From Paenibacillus hemerocallicola (GTDB lineage: Bacteria; Bacillota; Bacilli; Paenibacillales; NBRC-103111): a DNA stretch of 64,000 bases. The translations under genes and the position numbers were made by a program. Where the stretch lies: the NCBI RefSeq assembly GCF_006265175.1, contig NZ_VDCQ01000057.1, positions 1 through 64,000 on the forward strand. Direction: 5' to 3'. The notes under the pieces were generated by a model that had not been told where the DNA came from, searched no databases, and was given only the letters and a program-made list of their open reading frames with translations. Position 1 is the stretch's first letter; each line of letters starts with the position of its first letter. Below are positions 38,466-48,015 of this stretch, one piece after another.

Positions 38466-38737
38466 TACTTAACGGCTTCTTTAAGCTTGTTGCCGGCTTT
38501 GAAAGCAGGAACTTTGGAAGCCGGGATTTTGATTTCTTGGCCCGTTTGCGGGTTGCGGCCCGTGCGGCCGGAACGAGTGCGGGTTTCGAACGTGCCGAAG
38601 CCGATCAGCTGTACTTTGCCGCCGGTGGACAAAGCGTCTGTTACTTCACCAAGAAAGCTGTTCAATACGGATTCTACATCCTTTTTGGACAATCCGCTTT
38701 TAGTAGCGATGTTGTTTACGAGATCTGTCTTATTCAT
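38465..38737 (-). CDS. hup: DNA-binding protein HU
   Basis: 90-residue histone-like protein: MNKTDLVNNIATKSGLSKKD at the N-terminus and the DNA-binding arm GFGTFETRTRSGRTGRNPQTG. AGGAGG lies 9 nt ahead of the ATG at 38735-38737; the open frame upstream is not coding. In B. subtilis hbs is elsewhere, so HU inside the mazG-rqcP interval is a lineage-specific arrangement. The 112 nt upstream give no clear promoter. Confidence 0.96.
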   Translation of the reverse strand: MNKTDLVNNIATKSGLSKKDVESVLNSFLGEVTDALSTGGKVQLIGFGTFETRTRSGRTGRNPQTGQEIKIPASKVPAFKAGNKLKEAVK

Positions 38738-38849
38738 CGTTAAATTCCTCCTAAAAAGTTGGCTTGAAGCTTCCGCGGGGAAAGCTGGGTTTGCATGGGC
38801 ATTTTGCCTGTACGGTAGTATGTATTCTTTGTTGGCCGGGAAATTCCTT

Positions 38850-40340
38850 CTACGATCTTGCATTTTTCGAAAGTTTTTTTGCTTCTTGCCACAAAATTTC
38901 CATCTCCGGTAACCCAGTTTGGTCAAAAGTTTTGCCTTTTAGACGCAGCTGGCGCTCGATATAGCCGAATCTTTCCAAAAATTTGCGGTTTGTCGAAGCG
39001 AGCGCCTCTTCGGGATCAATCCGCAAAAACCGAGCCAGATTGACAACAGCAAACAACAAATCGCCCAGCTCTCCCGTTCGCTCGTCGTCGGAGGCTTCCT
39101 TCAGCTCGGCCAATTCTTCCTCGATCTTCGCGTATACCTCTTCCGTCCGTTCCCAGTCGAAGCCTACCTGAGCCGCCTTCTTCTGCAGCTTGTAAGCTTT
39201 CATGAGCCCGGGCAAATCCCGCGGTACTCCCGCAAGCACGGACAATTGCTCCACATCGATGCCTTTGCTGCGCTTCTCCTCCGCTTTCATCTCGTTCCAA
39301 TTGCGCAGCGCCTCGTCCGCGTCGTTGGCTCCAAGCTCTCCGAACACGTGAGGATGGCGCCGGATCAGCTTATCGTTGAGACCCGCGATCACATCGTAGA
39401 CGTCGAACGCTCCCGTCTCCGCCTCCATTTGGCTGTGGAGCATAATTTGCAGCAGCAGGTCGCCCAATTCCTCGCACATGGCCCCGGGGTCGTCGTCGTC
39501 GATCGTTTCCAGCACCTCGTACGTTTCTTCGATCAAATTTTTGCGGATGCTGGCGTGCGTCTGCTCCCGGTCCCAGGGACATCCGTCCGGACTGCGAAGA
39601 ATATCGACGATTTCGCGCAGCCGCTCGAAGGTGCGATTGCGGACCGCTTCCTCTTCCGTACGTGGAACCCACACGAGCGACAAATTTCCATATCCCTCGA
39701 TCCGGTCCAGCTCGTATAACGGCACCCTGACGATTCGTTCGCGTCCGGCTATCCCAAGCTCATGTCCGACTACGACCTCATGGTCGTCCGCAAGCACATT
39801 CATCAGAAACAGCTTGGCGTCCGATGCCGTGTTCGTATCGTATACTTGCGCGATCAGCGTATGCATGCGCGGCTCCAGACCCGCTCCGGATGCCGGAAGC
39901 GCGGTCGCGTCGAACAAGGCGAACCCTTCGATCGGATCGAACCCGAACCGCGAGAAGGCTTGATCCAGAAAGCTTTCTCCTCCGACTACGGCCAGATCGA
40001 CGCCTTCGCCCGCGCATCGTTCGCGCAGCAGCCGGGTCGTCGATTCGGCCACCATCGGATGGCCGGGAACGGCGTATACGACATCCCGCTGCGACGTTCG
40101 GGCGAGTTCGAGCAATTGTTCCACGATAGCTGCGTATACTTCGGCAAAAGAGGGGCGAGATTCGTACAGCCCATCGAACGAGCAAACCGCTATGCCGTTC
40201 GCCCTCAAGTAATCGACGACGGGATGCTTGTCCGTTCGAACGTAAACGGGGTCGGCCGCCTGCAGCGTTTTCCAGACGCCCAGCGTCAGCTGGTTTTCAT
40301 CTCCGGAGCCAAGTCCGACAACAGTAATGGATCGGGACAT
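38850..40340 (-). CDS. yabN: YabN: tetrapyrrole-methylase-like plus MazG pyrophosphohydrolase fusion
   Basis: 496 residues. The N-terminal part (about 1-220) is a SAM-methylase fold (ITVVGLGSGDENQLTLG, VVYAVPGHPMVAE). The rest is MazG, with SPDGCPWDREQTHASIRKNLIEE and the metal-binding EELGDLLLQ block, and a second EExxE unit near 430-460 (EEELAEL...GELGDLLF). MazG hydrolyses nucleoside triphosphates; the partner domain's substrate is unknown. AGGAGG lies 6 nt before the second of two adjacent ATGs. Same position as in B. subtilis. Confidence 0.93.
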   Translation of the reverse strand: MSRSITVVGLGSGDENQLTLGVWKTLQAADPVYVRTDKHPVVDYLRANGIAVCSFDGLYESRPSFAEVYAAIVEQLLELARTSQRDVVYAVPGHPMVAESTTRLLRERCAGEGVDLAVVGGESFLDQAFSRFGFDPIEGFALFDATALPASGAGLEPRMHTLIAQVYDTNTASDAKLFLMNVLADDHEVVVGHELGIAGRERIVRVPLYELDRIEGYGNLSLVWVPRTEEEAVRNRTFERLREIVDILRSPDGCPWDREQTHASIRKNLIEETYEVLETIDDDDPGAMCEELGDLLLQIMLHSQMEAETGAFDVYDVIAGLNDKLIRRHPHVFGELGANDADEALRNWNEMKAEEKRSKGIDVEQLSVLAGVPRDLPGLMKAYKLQKKAAQVGFDWERTEEVYAKIEEELAELKEASDDERTGELGDLLFAVVNLARFLRIDPEEALASTNRKFLERFGYIERQLRLKGKTFDQTGLPEMEILWQEAKKLSKNARS

Positions 40341-40352
40341 CATGAGCCTCCT

Positions 40353-42011
40353 TCAGTTAGGTAATATGCGCCATTTCCGCAAAATCCGCAGCAGCTTCGT
40401 CCCCAGCTTCGGTACCGCCGCGAGCTCGGTCGCGCTGATGGCCCCCGTACGGAACAGCATGACGCCGAACACGGACGCTCCGCAGCCGACGGAGACGATC
40501 GCTACCGCAGTTTGTCTCCACCTATAGGACAAATCCGGGAAAACGTTCGCGACCAAAAGGTCGGCGGCAAAGACGACGGCAGCCGTAACGATCGCCATCA
40601 CCAAGGTAGACAGCAGCGGCTTCATGGCGAAATCGCGCCACGACAGCCGTCCGAAAGGAAAGCCTTTCAACCGGATCATGTTCAAGCCTGCGGCTGTGGC
40701 ATAGGCAGCTATGGCGGATACGGCCGCGCCTTCGATTCCCCATAAGGGAACAAGCCATAAGTTCAGTCCTACCTTGACCGCAGCGGCGGCCAGCAGGTGA
40801 TAGGCAGCGGCCCGCTCGGCGCCCAAGCCCTGCAGAATGGCGGCCGACACGATCTGCACGACGCTGAAAGCCGTAGTACAAGCCAAAATCATCATCGTGA
40901 CTGATCCTGCAGCATCCTTGTAAAACATCACGTTTAACGGAACGGCAGTGACCGCCATTCCGGCCGAAGCAGCCAGCCCGATCAGCCATGTGAGACGCAG
41001 GGACGCCGCCGCGCTTCTCCGGACCTCCGCCAACGCGCCTCTGGCCTTTGCCTCGGATATGGCGGGAACGAGGGCAACGGACATGGAGGAGACGATCATC
41101 GCCACAAGCTGCACTAACGGAAGCCCGTGGTTGTACAGGCCGAATTGCCTCATCGCCTCCGCTTCGCCATAGCCGCTCTGCATAAGCAGTCTGGGTACCG
41201 TAAACGTATCCGCCAACGTCAGCATCGGCAGCACGATGGAGCCGAGACAAACCGGGAACGCATAAGCGATAAATCGCCGATAGCCGACGCGTCCCGCCTC
41301 ACCGGCTCGCATCGTGCCGCTATCATCCGAGTACAGCCGTTTTTCTTTCTTCCGGTGCGAGCGCCAATAGACGCTCATGACGATCAGACCCGCCAACGCC
41401 CCCGCAGCCGAACCGAATGTAGCTCCGGCGGCAATCTCCGCATCGGAGGCGCCGGCTTGCACGAACGCGATCAGCAGCGCGACCATGACCGCCACGCGAA
41501 TCAATTGCTCGGCCACTTGGGAAACTCCGGTCGGAGCCATATCGCCCAAGCCTTGAAAGTATCCCCTGAGCGTCGCCATGACGGGAACGAAGAACAGGGC
41601 GAACGATACGCTGCGCAGAGCGGCTTCCGTCTGTCCATTGCCGATCCACGAGGCCAGTATGCCCGCTCCGAAATATAACAAGACGAAGCAGGAAAGCCCC
41701 GTCGCGATCGATAGCGCCAGCGCCATTTTCAGCACGCCCAGAGCCCCCGCAGCGGAACCCCGCGCTCTTTCCTCGGCTACGAAACGGGACACCGCTATCG
41801 GGAAACCGGCCGTGGCCAAAAACAATATTAACGTATAAAGCGGATACACCGCATTGTAAATGCCGAACACGCTGTCTCCCGCCACGTTCTGCAGCGGAAT
41901 TTTCTGCATCGTGCCGAGCAGCTTGGATACGACCGCCGCCGCACCGAGCACAACAGCTCCCTTGACGATCGCCCCGCCGGAGATCGTCGGCGGATTCGGG
42001 CTTTGCCGCAT
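40353..42011 (-). CDS. yabM: Polysaccharide/lipid flippase of the MOP superfamily (YabM, SpoVB-like)
   Basis: 552 residues with about 14 membrane spans and the N-terminal signature GAVVLGAAAVVSKLLGTMQKIPLQNVAGD of the SpoVB/YtgP/MurJ-type exporters. It probably flips a lipid-linked sugar; the substrate is unknown. The ATG at 42009-42011 with AAAGGGG 6 nt upstream is preferred to one nine codons earlier. Lies 10 nt upstream of yabN, between it and spoVT as in B. subtilis. Confidence 0.9.
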   Translation of the reverse strand: MRQSPNPPTISGGAIVKGAVVLGAAAVVSKLLGTMQKIPLQNVAGDSVFGIYNAVYPLYTLILFLATAGFPIAVSRFVAEERARGSAAGALGVLKMALALSIATGLSCFVLLYFGAGILASWIGNGQTEAALRSVSFALFFVPVMATLRGYFQGLGDMAPTGVSQVAEQLIRVAVMVALLIAFVQAGASDAEIAAGATFGSAAGALAGLIVMSVYWRSHRKKEKRLYSDDSGTMRAGEAGRVGYRRFIAYAFPVCLGSIVLPMLTLADTFTVPRLLMQSGYGEAEAMRQFGLYNHGLPLVQLVAMIVSSMSVALVPAISEAKARGALAEVRRSAAASLRLTWLIGLAASAGMAVTAVPLNVMFYKDAAGSVTMMILACTTAFSVVQIVSAAILQGLGAERAAAYHLLAAAAVKVGLNLWLVPLWGIEGAAVSAIAAYATAAGLNMIRLKGFPFGRLSWRDFAMKPLLSTLVMAIVTAAVVFAADLLVANVFPDLSYRWRQTAVAIVSVGCGASVFGVMLFRTGAISATELAAVPKLGTKLLRILRKWRILPN

Positions 42012-42191
42012 ACGATTCCCCTTTCGCACAATGGACAAGCTAGCTTGCCCCCAAAATGAAGCGAACCTTGCCTATATTATATCCCCCCACGAAGCGGCGT
42101 CAAGCAACGCGCTTGAGGCAACAACAATAAAGCCCCCCGGCGTAACGTATTCCGTTCGCCGGGAAGCTTTTGATTGAACCTTCCTCATTCC

Positions 42192-42734
42192 TTACTGCTC
42201 CATCTGCTTAGCCAAAAAGCCCGCTGCCGTCTCCGCCATTTTCATTTCCATCTGCCCCATATTGACGGCATCGTCCTTGCTTACCAATATAACGGAACCG
42301 ATCGGATCTCCGCCGGCCACGATCGGCGCGATCACGTAAGAGCTGTACGCTTCGTTAAAGTCCTTGATGATTTCGTATTGAGCGGAATTCGTCTCAAGCG
42401 ACGTTTTGCGGTTTTCCATGCACGATTCGACGATCGCCCCGACCGGCTTCTCCAAATATTCTTTCTTGGAGCCTCCCGAGACGGCGATAACCGTATCCCG
42501 GTCCGTAATAATCGTAATATGATTCGTGCTCTCGTATAACGATTCGGCATACTCTTTGGCAAAATCGCCGAGCTCGCCGATAGGGGAATATTTCTTCAAG
42601 ATGACCTCGCCATCGCGGTCGACGAATATTTCCAGCGGGTCTCCCTCGCGGATTCTGAGCGTGCGGCGAATTTCTTTCGGGATCACGACCCTGCCCAAAT
42701 CATCGATCCGACGAACAATTCCAGTTGCTTTCAT
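42192..42734 (-). CDS. spoVT: Stage V sporulation regulator SpoVT
   Basis: 180-residue forespore transcription factor. The N-terminal AbrB-like swapped hairpin (MKATGIVRRIDDLGRVVIPKE to about 50) binds DNA and the rest is a GAF-like domain (about 56-178). In B. subtilis it tunes sigma-G genes. The ATG at 42732-42734 gives the family N-terminus, with GTGAGG 11 nt upstream. A perfect sigma-G promoter lies about 110 nt upstream. Its N-terminus is very like the AbrB started at 63831. Confidence 0.96.
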   Translation of the reverse strand: MKATGIVRRIDDLGRVVIPKEIRRTLRIREGDPLEIFVDRDGEVILKKYSPIGELGDFAKEYAESLYESTNHITIITDRDTVIAVSGGSKKEYLEKPVGAIVESCMENRKTSLETNSAQYEIIKDFNEAYSSYVIAPIVAGGDPIGSVILVSKDDAVNMGQMEMKMAETAAGFLAKQMEQ

Positions 42735-42846
42735 AATTCTGGATGCCTCACTTTCCAATGAAGTGTTTTAAATACGACTGGACGGTTATACTTGTATCCG
42801 CTAATCCTTGCAGGAGGCCTTTTCTTTAACTTTTGTTGTCTGCCCA

Positions 42847-42876
42847 TAGTATGTTACTGCTCCCATTTTCTTATAC
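42847..42876 (-). promoter_or_regulatory. Sigma-G promoter of spoVT
   Basis: -35 GTATA (42872-42876), 18-bp spacer, -10 CATACTA (42847-42853): full match to the sigma-G consensus (GHATR-N18-CATWMTA). It begins immediately after the prsA terminator. Confidence 0.75.
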
Positions 42877-42885
42877 AGGCAGTGG

Positions 42886-42919
42886 AAAAAAGAAAGACGT
42901 CCGCAATATCGGACGTCTT
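42886..42919 (-). terminator. prsA terminator
   Basis: Perfect 10-bp stem AAGACGTCCG/CGGACGTCTT (42910-42919 with 42894-42903), 6-nt loop, then TTCTTTTTT on the minus strand. Confidence 0.9.
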
Positions 42920-42930
42920 GGCATCGCATA

Positions 42931-44001
42931 TTATTTGGCAGCAGGCGTCGTCAAGTTCGGAGTCGTTCCCGTTCCCGCCTCCGGCGCTGCAGGAGCCGCT
43001 TTCGGAAGCTTGTCCGTGTCGATTTTCTCGATCATGGCAGGCAAGTCCTTCTCGATAAAGTCGGAAACCTGCAGCTCGGCCAGCTCCGATTTGATGTCAT
43101 CCTTCACTTGATCGAGCGTCTTGGTCGAACGGGCTTCCACTTTCATGACATGGTAGCCGAATTCGGTCTCGACGGGATCGCTGATTTTGCCGATCGGCAA
43201 TTCGATCGCGGCTTTTTTGAAGCCTTCGACCCATTGGCCTACTTCGGCGTTTTCGTATTTGCCGCCCTTGTCCTTGGAGCCCCCGTCGTCGGAAAACTCT
43301 TTGGCGAGCGCCGCGAAATCGCCGCCGGCATCCAGCTTCTGCTTCACTTCCTGAGCGAGTTTTAGCGCTTCTTCCTTCGTGCGGATATCTTTTTCCTGGT
43401 TTTGGTCCTTAAGCGAGACGAGGATATGGCTGACTGTCGCGATCGTATACGCGTTCGTCGCCGCGTTCTCGTCGAACTTGGCCTTCACCTTGTCGTCGGT
43501 CACTTTCTTCTCGGCGTCGCCCAGTACGATCAAGCTTTTTAGAATATAATCATTAATGTCGTTCTGCGTCAGATTGGCCGTCTTCAGCTGGTTGTCGAAC
43601 GCATTTTTGTCTCCGCCCTGCTGCTCGAAATATTGCTTGATTTGATTGATCTGCTCTTGCGTTTTCTTCTCCGCGTCCTTCTTCGACTGCTCGTCCGCTT
43701 TGGCGCCGAGCACCTTGAAGGCGATCAGCTGCTTCATCATATAATCCTGGAACGTAGGATCGGTGTCGAATTGGGCATACATCGGGTTGAAAAATTTGAT
43801 CGAGTTGACGAAGGAATCGTATTCGCCCCTCGTTACTTTCCCGCCTTCCTTGTAGGTGGCTACAACCTCGGTATTCCCTGCTCCGCCGCTTGCAGTATTT
43901 TTATCTTTACCGCACCCGGTCAAGGCCATCGCCGCTACGACTAACGCCGCTAATGCGACGGACAGCCGGCGAGCGGTCTTGCTGCGGTTAATTGGCAACA
44001 T
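42931..44001 (-). CDS. prsA: Foldase lipoprotein PrsA
   Basis: Extracytoplasmic peptidyl-prolyl isomerase helping secreted proteins fold. The 356-residue precursor has a lipoprotein signal with C30 in ALTGC and a SurA-like N-terminal region. A parvulin domain covers about 195-290 (SHILVSLKDQNQEKD, EFGYHVMKVEAR), and the C-terminal tail is Ala/Pro/Thr-rich. Its start overlaps the end of mfd by 14 nt. In B. subtilis spoVT follows mfd directly, so prsA is an insertion here. Confidence 0.94.
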   Translation of the reverse strand: MLPINRSKTARRLSVALAALVVAAMALTGCGKDKNTASGGAGNTEVVATYKEGGKVTRGEYDSFVNSIKFFNPMYAQFDTDPTFQDYMMKQLIAFKVLGAKADEQSKKDAEKKTQEQINQIKQYFEQQGGDKNAFDNQLKTANLTQNDINDYILKSLIVLGDAEKKVTDDKVKAKFDENAATNAYTIATVSHILVSLKDQNQEKDIRTKEEALKLAQEVKQKLDAGGDFAALAKEFSDDGGSKDKGGKYENAEVGQWVEGFKKAAIELPIGKISDPVETEFGYHVMKVEARSTKTLDQVKDDIKSELAELQVSDFIEKDLPAMIEKIDTDKLPKAAPAAPEAGTGTTPNLTTPAAK

Positions 44002-47000
44002 GGCGCAACTCTCCTTTCGATTTCAAAGCCTCTTTGTATTGTACCAAAAATCGCTCCAGTATTTCGATGGAGTCTTCTGGCTTTAATCCCTTGCATTTCA
44101 TCTGGATGACGATTTGAGAGCCCGGAATCAGCTTGACCCTTCCGTCATACTGCGCGGATAGGGCATGAAGCCGCTGACCGTCCAAATTGCCGTTTTCGCT
44201 TGAGTGGATTTTGAGCTGAATATCATCTCCCTTTTGCGAAATCGACTCTATCGCATAATTGGCGCCGTACACTTTCAATCGGGCCACAGCAAGCAGGTTC
44301 AGTACCGCCTGAGGCAAGTTGCCGAATCGATCCTCTATTTCCTCATACATGTCTTTCGCTTCCTCTAGGGTCTTGATGTTTGCCACTTTCTTGTAAATCT
44401 CAATCTTCTGCATACTATCATAAATATAGTCGGACGGTAAATAGGCATCGAGCGTCAGCTCGATCAGCGTAGCCGCCGCTACCTTCTCTGCCGGCTGCTC
44501 GCCGTGCATTTCCGCCTTCCGCTTGGCGATTTCCTCGCCCAGCATTTGGGTGTACAGGTCGAAGCCGACCGAGGCGATGAATCCGTGCTGCTCGGCCCCG
44601 AGCAAGTTGCCGGCGCCGCGGATGGCCAAGTCGCGCATCGCGATCTTGAACCCGGAGCCGAGCTCCGTAAATTCCTTGATCGCCTGCAGTCGCTTCTCCG
44701 CCACTTCGGTAAGCACTTTATCCCGCTGGTAAGTAAAGTACGCATAAGCGATCCGATTCGACCGGCCGACACGGCCGCGAAGCTGATACAGCTGGGAAAG
44801 CCCCATTTTGTCCGCATCATGCACGACCAGCGTATTTACATTCGGGATATCTACGCCGGTCTCGATAATGCTCGTGCTGACAAGGACGTCGTACTCTCCG
44901 TCCAGGAAATCGAGGATCGTCCGCTCCAACTCCTGCTCGGACATTTGGCCGTGGGCCACGCCGACCTTCGCATCCGGGACCAGAAACGAAATTTGCTCGG
45001 CCATCTGATTGATTCCCTGCACCCGGTTGAACAAATAATACACTTGCCCGTTTCTCGCGAGCTCTCGCTCGATGGCTTCCCGGACAAGGGCGTTGCTATG
45101 CTCGACGACGTATGTCTGCACGGGAAACCGGTTCTCGGGCGGAGTCTCGATGACCGATAAGTCGCGCACGCCGAGCATCGACATGTGCAGCGTACGAGGG
45201 ATAGGCGTCGCCGTCAGCGTCAATACGTCGACATTCGTTTTGAGCCGTTTCAGCTTCTCCTTGTGCGATACGCCGAAGCGCTGCTCCTCGTCGACGATGA
45301 GCAGACCCAAATCTTTGAATACGAGATCCGTGGACAGCAGCCGATGCGTTCCGATTACGATATCGACCGTCCCCTGCTTCACGCCCTTGATCGTTTCCTT
45401 CTGCTCCTTCTGGGAACGGAACCGGCTCAATACTTTAATATTGATCGGGTAGTCGGAGAAACGTTCGCGGAACGTCTCGTAATGCTGCTGGGCGAGAATT
45501 GTCGTCGGTACGAGCACCGCCACCTGCTTGTTGTCGATCGCCGCCTTGAACGCCGCGCGCACCGCGACCTCCGTCTTGCCGTATCCGACGTCCCCGCATA
45601 ATAAACGGTCCATCGGCCTGGAAAGTTCCATATCTTTTTTGATTTCCTCGATCGCTCTCAGCTGATCCGGCGTCTCGTCGTAAGGGAACATCCCTTCGAA
45701 CTCCTGCTGGTATGTCGTATCCTTATTGAACCCGTAGCCGGAAGCTACTTGCCGTTCCGCGTAAAGCTTGATCAGATCGTCGGCGATGTCTTGAACGGTG
45801 CTGCGCACCTTGCTCTTGACCTTGGCCCAGTCCGCGCCGCCGAGCTTGTAAACCTTCGGCTCCTTCTCTTCGGAGCCTACATATTTCTGAATAAGATCGA
45901 TCTGGTCGATCGGTACGGACAGCTTGTCGCCGCCGGCGTACAAAATATGCATGTAATCTTTATGAATGCCGCCTACCTCGAGCGTACCGATCCCGACATA
46001 TTTGCCGATACCGTGATTGACGTGGACGACGTAGTCGCCCACCTTCAGCTCGCTGTAGCTTTTGATCCGCTCCGCATTATCGATTTTTTTATCGATTTTG
46101 CGCACCTTGCGGTTTTTCTGGGTGAACATCTCGCCTTCGGTAATAACGACAAGGTGGACGGAAGGCAGCTCGAAGCCGGCCTGCAAATTCCCGTTCAGGA
46201 TCGCAGGCTCCTCGATTTCGTAGTCGCCGAGTACGCGCCGTACCCGATCTACGCGCTCCTCGCCGTTGGCCAGCACCATGACGCGGACCCCGGTCTTTTT
46301 CCACCGTTCCATCTCCGATTTGAGCACGTTCATCTGCCCGTGGAAGTTTTGCATCGCCCGGCACATGAAATTGACGATGTTCTGGGGCTGGGTTTGCGGA
46401 ACCTGCCGCAAAAACAAAGAGACGTACAGCGTCGGATACGCGGTCCGATGCAAAATCGACTCATACGTTTTGGACATGGCGAAGCCCGGCAGCGATTTTC
46501 CTTCCTGGAGCAGGTTCGTCATCCACTCGGCTTCATCGCGCTCCAGCTGCTTCGACGTTTCGAGCAGCCGGCTAGGCTCGTCGATGACCAGAATCGCATC
46601 CTTCGGAATGTAATCCATCAGCGTATGCCGCTCCGGATACAATAAACCGATATACTTATACAGCCCGGCAAAAAACTGGGTCTCCCGCATCCGCTCGATT
46701 TCATGGCCGATTTCTTCCTTGAGACGGTCCTTCACTTGACGGTCGGTCATTCTCGCAAGCTGCTCCTGAAGCAAATCGAAGGCATGCTGGGCAGCATTTT
46801 GGAAGCGTTTTCTTTCGGCGATGAGTTCCTTGCAAGGCGTGATGACAACAGAGGAAAGCTTGTCGATCGAGCGCTGGTCGACCGCATCGAAGCTGCGGAT
46901 CGAATCGACCTCCACGTCAAACAACTCCACCCTGTACGGGGTATCAGAGGTTAGCGGGTAAAAGTCGAGAATACCTCCGCGAACGCTCATTTCCCCCTTC

Positions 47001-47509
47001 GACTCTACCCGTTCGACCCGCTCGTAGCCGAGCTCCACCATGCGCTGCAGCAGCGAATCCAGATCGACCGTGTCCCCTACCTTAATCGCAAATTGGGCGT
47101 CGCGAAATACGGCGCTGGGAGGAAGCAGTTTGCGCACACCGGCGAATGGAACTACAACTACCCCTCTGAATCCGACAGCAAGCCGGGTCAGGGCGTCAAT
47201 GCGCTGTGCCAGCGTCTCCGGGCTTGCCACGGCCGCTTCCGTCACCATCAGCTCATTGGCCGGGTACAGCAGCACCTGTTCCTCCGGCAAACATTCCAGC
47301 AAATCTTCGGTCATCTTCTGCGCCGAAAACATATTGTGCGTCACCACGAACACGGGGCGGTTCAGCTTCTCTGCGAGCGCGGCGATAAACACTTGCCGCG
47401 AAGAACCGGCCAAGCCCGATACGAGCTGCTCCCGCATGCCCGATTCGATGCCGGTGACAATGGATACAAATTCGCGATCCTCGGAAAATGCACGGATCAA
47501 TGATTGCAA
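43988..47509 (-). CDS. mfd: Transcription-repair coupling factor Mfd
   Basis: 1,173-residue DNA translocase that removes RNA polymerase stalled at lesions and recruits UvrA. Order: UvrB-like N-terminal region (about 1-350), RNA-polymerase-interacting CarD-like domain (KVGDYVVHVNHGIGKYVG), then the RecG-like helicase with Walker A (GDVGYGKTEVA), DEEQ box (VDEEQRFGVSHKE), TATPIPRTLHMS and QLRGRVGRS. The C-terminal TRCF regulatory domain is present. The start has no strong ribosome site beyond GGAG (AAAGGAG 8 nt upstream). 26 nt after the fin terminator. Confidence 0.97.
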   Translation of the reverse strand: MQSLIRAFSEDREFVSIVTGIESGMREQLVSGLAGSSRQVFIAALAEKLNRPVFVVTHNMFSAQKMTEDLLECLPEEQVLLYPANELMVTEAAVASPETLAQRIDALTRLAVGFRGVVVVPFAGVRKLLPPSAVFRDAQFAIKVGDTVDLDSLLQRMVELGYERVERVESKGEMSVRGGILDFYPLTSDTPYRVELFDVEVDSIRSFDAVDQRSIDKLSSVVITPCKELIAERKRFQNAAQHAFDLLQEQLARMTDRQVKDRLKEEIGHEIERMRETQFFAGLYKYIGLLYPERHTLMDYIPKDAILVIDEPSRLLETSKQLERDEAEWMTNLLQEGKSLPGFAMSKTYESILHRTAYPTLYVSLFLRQVPQTQPQNIVNFMCRAMQNFHGQMNVLKSEMERWKKTGVRVMVLANGEERVDRVRRVLGDYEIEEPAILNGNLQAGFELPSVHLVVITEGEMFTQKNRKVRKIDKKIDNAERIKSYSELKVGDYVVHVNHGIGKYVGIGTLEVGGIHKDYMHILYAGGDKLSVPIDQIDLIQKYVGSEEKEPKVYKLGGADWAKVKSKVRSTVQDIADDLIKLYAERQVASGYGFNKDTTYQQEFEGMFPYDETPDQLRAIEEIKKDMELSRPMDRLLCGDVGYGKTEVAVRAAFKAAIDNKQVAVLVPTTILAQQHYETFRERFSDYPINIKVLSRFRSQKEQKETIKGVKQGTVDIVIGTHRLLSTDLVFKDLGLLIVDEEQRFGVSHKEKLKRLKTNVDVLTLTATPIPRTLHMSMLGVRDLSVIETPPENRFPVQTYVVEHSNALVREAIERELARNGQVYYLFNRVQGINQMAEQISFLVPDAKVGVAHGQMSEQELERTILDFLDGEYDVLVSTSIIETGVDIPNVNTLVVHDADKMGLSQLYQLRGRVGRSNRIAYAYFTYQRDKVLTEVAEKRLQAIKEFTELGSGFKIAMRDLAIRGAGNLLGAEQHGFIASVGFDLYTQMLGEEIAKRKAEMHGEQPAEKVAAATLIELTLDAYLPSDYIYDSMQKIEIYKKVANIKTLEEAKDMYEEIEDRFGNLPQAVLNLLAVARLKVYGANYAIESISQKGDDIQLKIHSSENGNLDGQRLHALSAQYDGRVKLIPGSQIVIQMKCKGLKPEDSIEILERFLVQYKEALKSKGELRHVAN

Positions 47510-47535
47510 GGGAATACACTCCTTTATACGAGCAA

Positions 47536-47569
47536 ACCAAAAAGAAAGCCTTGGTTAAAATACCGAGGC
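47536..47569 (-). terminator. fin terminator
   Basis: 8-bp stem with one mismatch (47562-47569 with 47548-47555) followed on the minus strand by TTTCTTTTT. mfd begins only 27 nt later, so mfd may depend on read-through. Confidence 0.65.
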
Positions 47570-47624
47570 CTTTTATTTCGTATCCGACCGAATCTGGTTC
47601 TACAACGTTCCCTGCCGGCTCCGC

Positions 47625-47855
47625 TTATTGGAGCGGACTGGCTACCAGGTTCAATTCCGGGTGTTCGTCGAGCGCTTTGCGGCAATAGTCGCACGTAAGC
47701 TTGACGAGCACGTCGCCACTGTGGCTATACGTAATTATATCTCTGCGTTCTTCAGGGGTCAAGAAATGGAAACCGAGTTGGATTTCGTTTACCTGCGGAT
47801 TGTCGATTTCCCCGAGATGCGCCGAGCAATGCCTGCACACATATTTGACTGCCAT
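47625..47855 (-). CDS. fin: Anti-sigma-F factor Fin (YabK)
   Basis: 76-residue zinc-binding protein: CRHC at 7-10 and CDYC near 55-58. In B. subtilis Fin is made in the forespore under sigma-F and sigma-G and helps the switch from one to the other by inhibiting sigma-F. The context pth-fin-mfd is conserved. GGGGAGGG precedes the ATG. Confidence 0.93.
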   Translation of the reverse strand: MAVKYVCRHCSAHLGEIDNPQVNEIQLGFHFLTPEERRDIITYSHSGDVLVKLTCDYCRKALDEHPELNLVASPLQ

Positions 47856-47948
47856 ACTAAGCCCTCCCCACCGGTCGCAACCTTATTGGATCGTTCACGC
47901 TTACGTTCCAGTACGCAATGGCTGCCTGACGCGTAAAGCCATTTGTAC

Positions 47949-47978
47949 TAGTATGAACAGATTGCCGCAAAATTAGCC
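47949..47978 (-). promoter_or_regulatory. Candidate forespore promoter of fin
   Basis: -10 CATACTA (47949-47955) with a weaker -35 GGCTA (47974-47978), 18-bp apart. The -10 fits sigma-G and also a sigma-F reading (GTTCATACTA). The same -10 word is used by spoVT and sspF. Confidence 0.45.
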
Positions 47979-47984
47979 ATGACC

Positions 47985-47994
47985 GGGGGGGGGG
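47985..47994. repeat. Run of ten G residues
   Basis: Homopolymer G10 between the pth stop and the fin promoter; intergenic. It could vary in length in the population or reflect a sequencing error. Confidence 0.9.
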
Positions 47995-48015
47995 ATCGTT
48001 CCGTGTCTCGCGCTC

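Noticed and set aside
38738-38849. Sporulation-type promoter in front of HU
   Set aside because: A CATACTAC word is present but no matching -35 at the correct distance for sigma-E, -G or -K.
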